Shown here: positions 21,593-31,248 of the stretch, in pieces
Layout: the number at the start of each line of letters is the position of its first letter
How positions within the stretch are numbered: the stretch's first letter is position 1
Assembly: GCA_963082975.1 (NCBI GenBank)
Contig: OY720347.1
Span: 11,824,225-11,888,224 of the forward strand
Length of the DNA stretch: 64,000 nt
Reading direction: 5' to 3'
From: Labia minor
Lineage: Eukaryota; Arthropoda; Insecta; Dermaptera; Spongiphoridae
Program-made: the position numbers and the translations under genes
Notes under the pieces: model-generated
Told to the model about the DNA's origin: nothing
Database searches by the model: none
Seen by the model: only the letters and a program-made list of their open reading frames with translations

Positions 21593-23965
21593 TTACTCAT
21601 CCAACACTATGTTCCACATCTTATTAAGTCTATATCCATCCTCTTTGTTAATATTATTGGGATGATTATCAATTTCTATAGATTCTTTTATTTTTCTTTT
21701 CCACCAATTATTTTCAATATGAAGTGTTTCTACATTATCTAAATTTATTTTATGTCCTGTTGTTAAGGCATGTTCTGCAATTGCTGATTGATTTGGATGT
21801 TTCAATCTAATGGCTCTCTCATGTTCAGACAGTCTTGTAGAAATCTTTCTACTTGTTTCACCAATGTATACTTTTTTGCATTCACAAGTTACCTTATAAA
21901 CTCCATTATTTTCGTTTTTAATTTTGTCTTTTATATTTGAGGTGAGAGAAGACATTTGTTTATGAGGTTTATATGTTACTCTGATGTTGTGTTTCCTCAA
22001 TTTTGACGCTATTTTTTCTGTTGTTCCTTTTATATAAGGTAATGTTATTTGTGATCTGTATATTGGTTTTTCATTTTCATTTTTGATTTCTGTCTTTTTT
22101 GTTTTACTGAATTTCCTAATTTCATATTCCGAGAAGCCATTGTTTATGAAAGCTTCCTTCAATCGTTGTTTTTCTTTTTTAATGTTTTCATTTGAGCATA
22201 TCTCTTCGGCTCTTTTGTGCAGTGTTTTTATCACTCCATATTTTTGTGATGGATGGTGGTGGGAATCTGCGTGGATATATCTGTTGGTGTGAGTTGTTTT
22301 CCTGAAAATATCAAACCTTAATCTATTCTGTTTCTTTTTAATTAATACATCAAGAAACGGTAACTCTTCATTTATTTCCCATTCAACGCTTAGTTTTATA
22401 TTTTTATGTAAATTATTTGCTGCTTCTACAAATTTAACTAAAGAATCCTTACCATGAGGCCAAATCATCAAAATATCATCCACATATCTAAGAAACAGTT
22501 TTGGTTTCTTTATTGCATTATTGACCAATTTTGATTCAAATTCTTCCATGAATATGTTAGCGAATACTGGGCTTAGTGGACTACCCATAGCACATCCTTC
22601 TTTTTGCTTATAAATCTTTTTATCATAAATAAAGTATGTAGATTTTTGGCAAAATTCTATTAATTCGAGAGTATTTTTATCTAATGTAATGTTTGATTTT
22701 ATAATCTCAATGGTCTCGTCAATAGGAACATTTGTGTACAAGGAGTCCACATCCAGACTCACCAATATATCATTTTTTGTAATTTCTACTTTTGATAACA
22801 TTTCTACTAAGTGGGTGGAATTTTTAACGTATGAAAAATTAGTACCTGTAAATGGTTTTAACAAATGTGCTAGATATTTTGATGAGTTGTAAGTCACTGA
22901 ATTGATTTGACTAACTATTGGTCTTAAAGGTTTGTTGGTTTTATGGATTTTGGGATTACCGTATATTTTTGGTATTTGTGGATCTTTCGGTTTTAATTTA
23001 TCTTTATCTTTTTCCTCAATAGGTAGATTCTTTATTATTGATTTTAGTTTTCTACAGAATTTATCCGTTGGATCTTTTTTCTGTATTTCGTAGGTAGAAG
23101 AATTCAAAATATTTTCCATTTTTTGTTTATAATCCACTGTATTCATTACAACAGTGGCGTTACCTTTGTCGGCAGGGATAATCTTTAGAGAGTCATCGTT
23201 TCTAATTTCCTTCAGAGCACGCATCTCAGATTTTGTCAAATTTGGTTTGGGTGGTTTAGCATTTTTCAGTATGTTAATCGTATCAAATCTAATTTCCTCT
23301 GCAATGTTGTTTGGTAAGTTATATAAGGATGATTCAATTGAACTAACTATCTCAATTTTTGGAATTTTATTCGGTGCTATGGAGAACTTTGGTCCTTTTG
23401 CTAACACTGAGATGGTATTTTTGTCAAGACTTTTATTTGATAGATTGACTACTAATTTGTTATTATCAAAATTCTGAATAGATGTTTTAGTCTTATTGAA
23501 TGAAAGTTTATCAAATTTTGATTTTTGAATATCGGTTTGTTTTTTATGTGTAAATTTAAAGTGTGTCTGGGATACGTGCTGCAAATAAGAAATTTCTTCC
23601 TGGGTTAAAACAGATTTTAGATTATTATATATATTGAATAAATCAGTGTCTAATGTAAATAAAACTTGCCTGATATTTGTGATGCGTTCTCGTAACAGAG
23701 CCAAACTAGCATTATTATATATGCTAGTCGCTCTTTTTGTGTATACAACTCGCTTAATATAAAAGCCTTTTGGTATAATATCTTGATCACGACATCTTTT
23801 TAAGAAATTCAAAGAACTTAATAATTTTGCTTTTTTAACAATTAATCCATCATAACTCCTTACCTGCTTTTGAATTTTTAGGTTATATTTCTCATAAATG
23901 TATTTATTAAAGCTTTTGTGGTTATTTTGATAATTATTAAGAGAATTTTTATTAAAAGACCACAT
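21593..23965 (-). CDS. Penelope-like reverse transcriptase/GIY-YIG endonuclease, unit 2
   Basis: Second intact 790-residue copy, identical in protein sequence to unit 1, with its ATG at 23965. It lies head-to-tail with unit 1 with no extra spacer. A frame this clean in several neighbouring copies implies very recent amplification, gene conversion between units, or collapsed/expanded assembly. Confidence 0.95.
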   Translation of the reverse strand: MWSFNKNSLNNYQNNHKSFNKYIYEKYNLKIQKQVRSYDGLIVKKAKLLSSLNFLKRCRDQDIIPKGFYIKRVVYTKRATSIYNNASLALLRERITNIRQVLFTLDTDLFNIYNNLKSVLTQEEISYLQHVSQTHFKFTHKKQTDIQKSKFDKLSFNKTKTSIQNFDNNKLVVNLSNKSLDKNTISVLAKGPKFSIAPNKIPKIEIVSSIESSLYNLPNNIAEEIRFDTINILKNAKPPKPNLTKSEMRALKEIRNDDSLKIIPADKGNATVVMNTVDYKQKMENILNSSTYEIQKKDPTDKFCRKLKSIIKNLPIEEKDKDKLKPKDPQIPKIYGNPKIHKTNKPLRPIVSQINSVTYNSSKYLAHLLKPFTGTNFSYVKNSTHLVEMLSKVEITKNDILVSLDVDSLYTNVPIDETIEIIKSNITLDKNTLELIEFCQKSTYFIYDKKIYKQKEGCAMGSPLSPVFANIFMEEFESKLVNNAIKKPKLFLRYVDDILMIWPHGKDSLVKFVEAANNLHKNIKLSVEWEINEELPFLDVLIKKKQNRLRFDIFRKTTHTNRYIHADSHHHPSQKYGVIKTLHKRAEEICSNENIKKEKQRLKEAFINNGFSEYEIRKFSKTKKTEIKNENEKPIYRSQITLPYIKGTTEKIASKLRKHNIRVTYKPHKQMSSLTSNIKDKIKNENNGVYKVTCECKKVYIGETSRKISTRLSEHERAIRLKHPNQSAIAEHALTTGHKINLDNVETLHIENNWWKRKIKESIEIDNHPNNINKEDGYRLNKMWNIVLDE

Positions 23966-24321
23966 TATTTGTATAAAATTATTTATTAAATTAAAATAAT
24001 TGTACAACGTTTCAACTGCTTATTCTGCAGTCGTTTTCAAGTAACCGTACGCTTGCTCCGATTCAAGCGGACTGATGCATGTCGGGACACGTCACCTCTT
24101 ATATAGGCAGTGATATTGGCGCCAATTTTTGGCTCCAATTTTTACCGCCAATTCTTAATCTCAACATGAAGTCAGCAGCAATTGTCAAAGCAAGCGTTTA
24201 CAATCAAGAAGTATGATAGTGCATTATGTCTCTAAAATGAAGATACTAAATTATTTCCATAATCAAGATATATACATAAATACACATTAGATTAATTATA
24301 TTTAATTTAATCTGACAAATT

Positions 24322-26694
24322 TTACTCATCCAACACTATGTTCCACATCTTATTAAGTCTATATCCATCCTCTTTGTTAATATTATTGGGATGATTATCA
24401 ATTTCTATAGATTCTTTTATTTTTCTTTTCCACCAATTATTTTCAATATGAAGTGTTTCTACATTATCTAAATTTATTTTATGTCCTGTTGTTAAGGCAT
24501 GTTCTGCAATTGCTGATTGATTTGGATGTTTCAATCTAATGGCTCTCTCATGTTCAGACAGTCTTGTAGAAATCTTTCTACTTGTTTCACCAATGTATAC
24601 TTTTTTGCATTCACATGTTACCTTATAAACTCCATTATTTTCGTTTTTAATTTTGTCTTTTATATTTGAGGTGAGAGAAGACATTTGTTTATGAGGTTTA
24701 TATGTTACTCTGATGTTGTGTTTCCTCAATTTTGACGCTATTTTTTCTGTTGTTCCTTTTATATAAGGTAATGTTATTTGTGATCTGTATATTGGTTTTT
24801 CATTTTCATTTTTGATTTCTGTCTTTTTTGTTTTACTGAATTTCCTAATTTCATATTCCGAGAAGCCATTGTTTATGAAAGCTTCCTTCAATCGTTGTTT
24901 TTCTTTTTTAATGTTTTCATTTGAGCATATCTCTTCGGCTCTTTTGTGCAGTGTTTTTATCACTCCATATTTTTGTGATGGATGGTGGTGGGAATCTGCG
25001 TGGATATATCTGTTGGTGTGAGTTGTTTTCCTGAAAATATCAAACCTTAATCTATTCTGTTTCTTTTTAATTAATACATCAAGAAACGGTAACTCTTCAT
25101 TTATTTCCCATTCAACGCTTAGTTTTATATTTTTATGTAAATTATTTGCTGCTTCTACAAATTTAACTAAAGAATCCTTACCATGAGGCCAAATCATCAA
25201 AATATCATCCACATATCTAAGAAACAGTTTTGGTTTCTTTATTGCATTATTGACCAATTTTGATTCAAATTCTTCCATGAATATGTTAGCGAATACTGGG
25301 CTTAGTGGACTACCCATAGCACATCCTTCTTTTTGCTTATAAATCTTTTTATCATAAATAAAGTATGTAGATTTTTGGCAAAATTCTATTAATTCGAGAG
25401 TATTTTTATCTAATGTAATGTTTGATTTTATAATCTCAATGGTCTCGTCAATAGGAACATTTGTGTACAAGGAGTCCACATCCAGACTCACCAATATATC
25501 ATTTTTTGTAATTTCTACTTTTGATAACATTTCTACTAAGTGGGTGGAATTTTTAACGTATGAAAAATTAGTACCTGTAAATGGTTTTAACAAATGTGCT
25601 AGATATTTTGATGAGTTGTAAGTCACTGAATTGATTTGACTAACTATTGGTCTTAAAGGTTTGTTGGTTTTATGGATTTTGGGATTACCGTATATTTTTG
25701 GTATTTGTGGATCTTTCGGTTTTAATTTATCTTTATCTTTTTCCTCAATAGGTAGATTCTTTATTATTGATTTTAGTTTTCTACAGAATTTATCCGTTGG
25801 ATCTTTTTTCTGTATTTCGTAGGTAGAAGAATTCAAAATATTTTCCATTTTTTGTTTATAATCCACTGTATTCATTACAACAGTGGCGTTACCTTTGTCG
25901 GCAGGGATAATCTTTAGAGAGTCATCGTTTCTAATTTCCTTCAGAGCACGCATCTCAGATTTTGTCAAATTTGGTTTGGGTGGTTTAGCATTTTTCAGTA
26001 TGTTAATCGTATCAAATCTAATTTCCTCTGCAATGTTGTTTGGTAAGTTATATAAGGATGATTCAATTGAACTAACTATCTCAATTTTTGGAATTTTATT
26101 CGGTGCTATGGAGAACTTTGGTCCTTTTGCTAACACTGAGATGGTATTTTTGTCAAGACTTTTATTTGATAGATTGACTACTAATTTGTTATTATCAAAA
26201 TTCTGAATAGATGTTTTAGTCTTATTGAATGAAAGTTTATCAAATTTTGATTTTTGAATATCGGTTTGTTTTTTATGTGTAAATTTAAAGTGTGTCTGGG
26301 ATACGTGCTGCAAATAAGAAATTTCTTCCTGGGTTAAAACAGATTTTAGATTATTATATATATTGAATAAATCAGTGTCTAATGTAAATAAAACTTGCCT
26401 GATATTTGTGATGCGTTCTCGTAACAGAGCCAAACTAGCATTATTATATATGCTAGTCGCTCTTTTTGTGTATACAACTCGCTTAATATAAAAGCCTTTT
26501 GGTATAATATCTTGATCACGACATCTTTTTAAGAAATTCAAAGAACTTAATAATTTTGCTTTTTTAACAATTAATCCATCATAACTCCTTACCTGCTTTT
26601 GAATTTTTAGGTTATATTTCTCATAAATGTATTTATTAAAGCTTTTGTGGTTATTTTGATAATTATTAAGAGAATTTTTATTAAAAGACCACAT
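24322..26694 (-). CDS. Penelope-like reverse transcriptase/GIY-YIG endonuclease, unit 3
   Basis: Third intact 790-residue copy (ATG at 26694). Position 24616 reads T where units 1 and 2 have A. The change falls in the third position of a Thr codon just before the CEC motif of the endonuclease and is silent, so the protein is unchanged. This is the only difference between units I noticed by eye. Confidence 0.95.
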   Translation of the reverse strand: MWSFNKNSLNNYQNNHKSFNKYIYEKYNLKIQKQVRSYDGLIVKKAKLLSSLNFLKRCRDQDIIPKGFYIKRVVYTKRATSIYNNASLALLRERITNIRQVLFTLDTDLFNIYNNLKSVLTQEEISYLQHVSQTHFKFTHKKQTDIQKSKFDKLSFNKTKTSIQNFDNNKLVVNLSNKSLDKNTISVLAKGPKFSIAPNKIPKIEIVSSIESSLYNLPNNIAEEIRFDTINILKNAKPPKPNLTKSEMRALKEIRNDDSLKIIPADKGNATVVMNTVDYKQKMENILNSSTYEIQKKDPTDKFCRKLKSIIKNLPIEEKDKDKLKPKDPQIPKIYGNPKIHKTNKPLRPIVSQINSVTYNSSKYLAHLLKPFTGTNFSYVKNSTHLVEMLSKVEITKNDILVSLDVDSLYTNVPIDETIEIIKSNITLDKNTLELIEFCQKSTYFIYDKKIYKQKEGCAMGSPLSPVFANIFMEEFESKLVNNAIKKPKLFLRYVDDILMIWPHGKDSLVKFVEAANNLHKNIKLSVEWEINEELPFLDVLIKKKQNRLRFDIFRKTTHTNRYIHADSHHHPSQKYGVIKTLHKRAEEICSNENIKKEKQRLKEAFINNGFSEYEIRKFSKTKKTEIKNENEKPIYRSQITLPYIKGTTEKIASKLRKHNIRVTYKPHKQMSSLTSNIKDKIKNENNGVYKVTCECKKVYIGETSRKISTRLSEHERAIRLKHPNQSAIAEHALTTGHKINLDNVETLHIENNWWKRKIKESIEIDNHPNNINKEDGYRLNKMWNIVLDE

Positions 26695-27050
26695 TATTTG
26701 TATAAAATTATTTATTAAATTAAAATAATTGTACAACGTTTCAACTGCTTATTCTGCAGTCGTTTTCAAGTAACCGTACGCTTGCTCCGATTCAAGCGGA
26801 CTGATGCATGTCGGGACACGTCACCTCTTATATAGGCAGTGATATTGGCGCCAATTTTTGGCTCCAATTTTTACCGCCAATTCTTAATCTCAACATGAAG
26901 TCAGCAGCAATTGTCAAAGCAAGCGTTTACAATCAAGAAGTATGATAGTGCATTATGTCTCTAAAATGAAGATACTAAATTATTTCCATAATCAAGATAT
27001 ATACATAAATACACATTAGATTAATTATATTTAATTTAATCTGACAAATT

Positions 27051-28235
27051 TTACTCATCCAACACTATGTTCCACATCTTATTAAGTCTATATCCATCCT
27101 CTTTGTTAATATTATTGGGATGATTATCAATTTCTATAGATTCTTTTATTTTTCTTTTCCACCAATTATTTTCAATATGAAGTGTTTCTACATTATCTAA
27201 ATTTATTTTATGTCCTGTTGTTAAGGCATGTTCTGCAATTGCTGATTGATTTGGATGTTTCAATCTAATGGCTCTCTCATGTTCAGACAGTCTTGTAGAA
27301 ATCTTTCTACTTGTTTCACCAATGTATACTTTTTTGCATTCACAAGTTACCTTATAAACTCCATTATTTTCGTTTTTAATTTTGTCTTTTATATTTGAGG
27401 TGAGAGAAGACATTTGTTTATGAGGTTTATATGTTACTCTGATGTTGTGTTTCCTCAATTTTGACGCTATTTTTTCTGTTGTTCCTTTTATATAAGGTAA
27501 TGTTATTTGTGATCTGTATATTGGTTTTTCATTTTCATTTTTGATTTCTGTCTTTTTTGTTTTACTGAATTTCCTAATTTCATATTCCGAGAAGCCATTG
27601 TTTATGAAAGCTTCCTTCAATCGTTGTTTTTCTTTTTTAATGTTTTCATTTGAGCATATCTCTTCGGCTCTTTTGTGCAGTGTTTTTATCACTCCATATT
27701 TTTGTGATGGATGGTGGTGGGAATCTGCGTGGATATATCTGTTGGTGTGAGTTGTTTTCCTGAAAATATCAAACCTTAATCTATTCTGTTTCTTTTTAAT
27801 TAATACATCAAGAAACGGTAACTCTTCATTTATTTCCCATTCAACGCTTAGTTTTATATTTTTATGTAAATTATTTGCTGCTTCTACAAATTTAACTAAA
27901 GAATCCTTACCATGAGGCCAAATCATCAAAATATCATCCACATATCTAAGAAACAGTTTTGGTTTCTTTATTGCATTATTGACCAATTTTGATTCAAATT
28001 CTTCCATGAATATGTTAGCGAATACTGGGCTTAGTGGACTACCCATAGCACATCCTTCTTTTTGCTTATAAATCTTTTTATCATAAATAAAGTATGTAGA
28101 TTTTTGGCAAAATTCTATTAATTCGAGAGTATTTTTATCTAATGTAATGTTTGATTTTATAATCTCAATGGTCTCGTCAATAGGAACATTTGTGTACAAG
28201 GAGTCCACATCCAGACTCACCAATATATCATTTTT
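27051..28235 (-). pseudogene. Penelope-like ORF, unit 4, N-terminally truncated
   Basis: Retains the C-terminal 394 residues, from just before catalytic motif A (KNDILVSLDVDSLY) through YVDD and the GIY-YIG endonuclease to the stop. The N-terminal half, including the DKG and YGNPKIHK blocks, is lost at the inverted junction. The frame stays open a few bases into the filler, but no proper start is present, so this copy is unlikely to give protein. Confidence 0.92.
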
Positions 28236-28342
28236 CAATTGCTGATTGATTTGGATGTTTCAATCTAATGGCTCTCTCATGTTCAGACAGTCTTGTAGAA
28301 ATCTTTCTACTTGTTTCACCAATGTATACTTTTTTGCATTCA
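28236..28342 (-). repeat. 107-bp templated filler at the inverted junction
   Basis: The stretch beginning caattgctgattgatttgga and ending ttttttgcattca is a direct copy of 27236-27342, part of the endonuclease coding sequence, displaced by exactly 1,000 bp and in the same orientation. It joins the broken minus unit to a plus-oriented leader beginning aaaattggagcc at 28343. It looks like a template-switch scar. Confidence 0.88.
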
Positions 28343-28379
28343 AAAATTGGAGCCAAAAATTGGCGCCAATATCACTGCC

Positions 28380-28387
28380 TATATAAG
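28380..28387 (+). promoter_or_regulatory. TATA-like motif in Penelope leader
   Basis: tatataag, 133 bp before the ATG at 28520, repeated at 31109-31116 and on the minus strand in every other leader. A TATA-type promoter in the pseudo-LTR is plausible; activity is inferred only. Confidence 0.45.
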
Positions 28388-28443
28388 AGGTGACGTGTCC
28401 CGACATGCATCAGTCCGCTTGAATCGGAGCAAGCGTACGGTTA

Positions 28444-28482
28444 CTTGAAAACGACTGCAGAATAAGCAGTTGAAACGTTGTA
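28444..28482 (+). ncRNA. Hammerhead-ribozyme-like segment in Penelope leader
   Basis: Penelope-like elements are known to carry hammerhead ribozyme motifs in their pseudo-LTRs. Here gactgc (28453-28458) and gcagtt (28466-28471) form a helix II with loop agaataa, followed by GAAAC (28472-28476) and a gtt-gta sequence that can give the short helix III and cleavage site. The 5' core reads TTGAAAA instead of CTGANGA, and helix I pairs poorly. It is therefore a divergent or decayed hammerhead. Identical copies lie at 31173-31211 and 33902-33940, with inverted ones in the minus leaders. Confidence 0.4.
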
Positions 28483-28519
28483 CAATTATTTTAATTTAAT
28501 AAATAATTTTATACAAATA

Positions 28520-30892
28520 ATGTGGTCTTTTAATAAAAATTCTCTTAATAATTATCAAAATAACCACAAAAGCTTTAATAAATACATTTATGAGAAATAT
28601 AACCTAAAAATTCAAAAGCAGGTAAGGAGTTATGATGGATTAATTGTTAAAAAAGCAAAATTATTAAGTTCTTTGAATTTCTTAAAAAGATGTCGTGATC
28701 AAGATATTATACCAAAAGGCTTTTATATTAAGCGAGTTGTATACACAAAAAGAGCGACTAGCATATATAATAATGCTAGTTTGGCTCTGTTACGAGAACG
28801 CATCACAAATATCAGGCAAGTTTTATTTACATTAGACACTGATTTATTCAATATATATAATAATCTAAAATCTGTTTTAACCCAGGAAGAAATTTCTTAT
28901 TTGCAGCACGTATCCCAGACACACTTTAAATTTACACATAAAAAACAAACCGATATTCAAAAATCAAAATTTGATAAACTTTCATTCAATAAGACTAAAA
29001 CATCTATTCAGAATTTTGATAATAACAAATTAGTAGTCAATCTATCAAATAAAAGTCTTGACAAAAATACCATCTCAGTGTTAGCAAAAGGACCAAAGTT
29101 CTCCATAGCACCGAATAAAATTCCAAAAATTGAGATAGTTAGTTCAATTGAATCATCCTTATATAACTTACCAAACAACATTGCAGAGGAAATTAGATTT
29201 GATACGATTAACATACTGAAAAATGCTAAACCACCCAAACCAAATTTGACAAAATCTGAGATGCGTGCTCTGAAGGAAATTAGAAACGATGACTCTCTAA
29301 AGATTATCCCTGCCGACAAAGGTAACGCCACTGTTGTAATGAATACAGTGGATTATAAACAAAAAATGGAAAATATTTTGAATTCTTCTACCTACGAAAT
29401 ACAGAAAAAAGATCCAACGGATAAATTCTGTAGAAAACTAAAATCAATAATAAAGAATCTACCTATTGAGGAAAAAGATAAAGATAAATTAAAACCGAAA
29501 GATCCACAAATACCAAAAATATACGGTAATCCCAAAATCCATAAAACCAACAAACCTTTAAGACCAATAGTTAGTCAAATCAATTCAGTGACTTACAACT
29601 CATCAAAATATCTAGCACATTTGTTAAAACCATTTACAGGTACTAATTTTTCATACGTTAAAAATTCCACCCACTTAGTAGAAATGTTATCAAAAGTAGA
29701 AATTACAAAAAATGATATATTGGTGAGTCTGGATGTGGACTCCTTGTACACAAATGTTCCTATTGACGAGACCATTGAGATTATAAAATCAAACATTACA
29801 TTAGATAAAAATACTCTCGAATTAATAGAATTTTGCCAAAAATCTACATACTTTATTTATGATAAAAAGATTTATAAGCAAAAAGAAGGATGTGCTATGG
29901 GTAGTCCACTAAGCCCAGTATTCGCTAACATATTCATGGAAGAATTTGAATCAAAATTGGTCAATAATGCAATAAAGAAACCAAAACTGTTTCTTAGATA
30001 TGTGGATGATATTTTGATGATTTGGCCTCATGGTAAGGATTCTTTAGTTAAATTTGTAGAAGCAGCAAATAATTTACATAAAAATATAAAACTAAGCGTT
30101 GAATGGGAAATAAATGAAGAGTTACCGTTTCTTGATGTATTAATTAAAAAGAAACAGAATAGATTAAGGTTTGATATTTTCAGGAAAACAACTCACACCA
30201 ACAGATATATCCACGCAGATTCCCACCACCATCCATCACAAAAATATGGAGTGATAAAAACACTGCACAAAAGAGCCGAAGAGATATGCTCAAATGAAAA
30301 CATTAAAAAAGAAAAACAACGATTGAAGGAAGCTTTCATAAACAATGGCTTCTCGGAATATGAAATTAGGAAATTCAGTAAAACAAAAAAGACAGAAATC
30401 AAAAATGAAAATGAAAAACCAATATACAGATCACAAATAACATTACCTTATATAAAAGGAACAACAGAAAAAATAGCGTCAAAATTGAGGAAACACAACA
30501 TCAGAGTAACATATAAACCTCATAAACAAATGTCTTCTCTCACCTCAAATATAAAAGACAAAATTAAAAACGAAAATAATGGAGTTTATAAGGTAACTTG
30601 TGAATGCAAAAAAGTATACATTGGTGAAACAAGTAGAAAGATTTCTACAAGACTGTCTGAACATGAGAGAGCCATTAGATTGAAACATCCAAATCAATCA
30701 GCAATTGCAGAACATGCCTTAACAACAGGACATAAAATAAATTTAGATAATGTAGAAACACTTCATATTGAAAATAATTGGTGGAAAAGAAAAATAAAAG
30801 AATCTATAGAAATTGATAATCATCCCAATAATATTAACAAAGAGGATGGATATAGACTTAATAAGATGTGGAACATAGTGTTGGATGAGTAA
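28520..30892 (+). CDS. Penelope-like reverse transcriptase/GIY-YIG endonuclease, unit 5
   Basis: First intact plus-strand copy, 790 residues from ATG at 28520. Same domain order and residues as unit 1, including SLDVDSLY, YVDD and the YIGETSR endonuclease motif. Its leader begins at the inverted junction (28343) and is shortened upstream relative to a complete unit, but the TATA-like and hammerhead-like segments are retained. Confidence 0.95.
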   Translation: MWSFNKNSLNNYQNNHKSFNKYIYEKYNLKIQKQVRSYDGLIVKKAKLLSSLNFLKRCRDQDIIPKGFYIKRVVYTKRATSIYNNASLALLRERITNIRQVLFTLDTDLFNIYNNLKSVLTQEEISYLQHVSQTHFKFTHKKQTDIQKSKFDKLSFNKTKTSIQNFDNNKLVVNLSNKSLDKNTISVLAKGPKFSIAPNKIPKIEIVSSIESSLYNLPNNIAEEIRFDTINILKNAKPPKPNLTKSEMRALKEIRNDDSLKIIPADKGNATVVMNTVDYKQKMENILNSSTYEIQKKDPTDKFCRKLKSIIKNLPIEEKDKDKLKPKDPQIPKIYGNPKIHKTNKPLRPIVSQINSVTYNSSKYLAHLLKPFTGTNFSYVKNSTHLVEMLSKVEITKNDILVSLDVDSLYTNVPIDETIEIIKSNITLDKNTLELIEFCQKSTYFIYDKKIYKQKEGCAMGSPLSPVFANIFMEEFESKLVNNAIKKPKLFLRYVDDILMIWPHGKDSLVKFVEAANNLHKNIKLSVEWEINEELPFLDVLIKKKQNRLRFDIFRKTTHTNRYIHADSHHHPSQKYGVIKTLHKRAEEICSNENIKKEKQRLKEAFINNGFSEYEIRKFSKTKKTEIKNENEKPIYRSQITLPYIKGTTEKIASKLRKHNIRVTYKPHKQMSSLTSNIKDKIKNENNGVYKVTCECKKVYIGETSRKISTRLSEHERAIRLKHPNQSAIAEHALTTGHKINLDNVETLHIENNWWKRKIKESIEIDNHPNNINKEDGYRLNKMWNIVLDE

Positions 30893-31248
30893 AATTTGTC
30901 AGATTAAATTAAATATAATTAATCTAATGTGTATTTATGTATATATCTTGATTATGGAAATAATTTAGTATCTTCATTTTAGAGACATAATGCACTATCA
31001 TACTTCTTGATTGTAAACGCTTGCTTTGACAATTGCTGCTGACTTCATGTTGAGATTAAGAATTGGCGGTAAAAATTGGAGCCAAAAATTGGCGCCAATA
31101 TCACTGCCTATATAAGAGGTGACGTGTCCCGACATGCATCAGTCCGCTTGAATCGGAGCAAGCGTACGGTTACTTGAAAACGACTGCAGAATAAGCAGTT
31201 GAAACGTTGTACAATTATTTTAATTTAATAAATAATTTTATACAAATA
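30893..31248 (+). promoter_or_regulatory. Inter-unit leader between plus units
   Basis: Complete non-coding junction of the 2,729-bp unit in plus orientation: the 3' untranslated part after the stop, an ttggcgccaa palindrome near 31089, a TATA-like tatataag at 31109-31116, and the hammerhead-like segment at 31173-31211. Confidence 0.5.
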
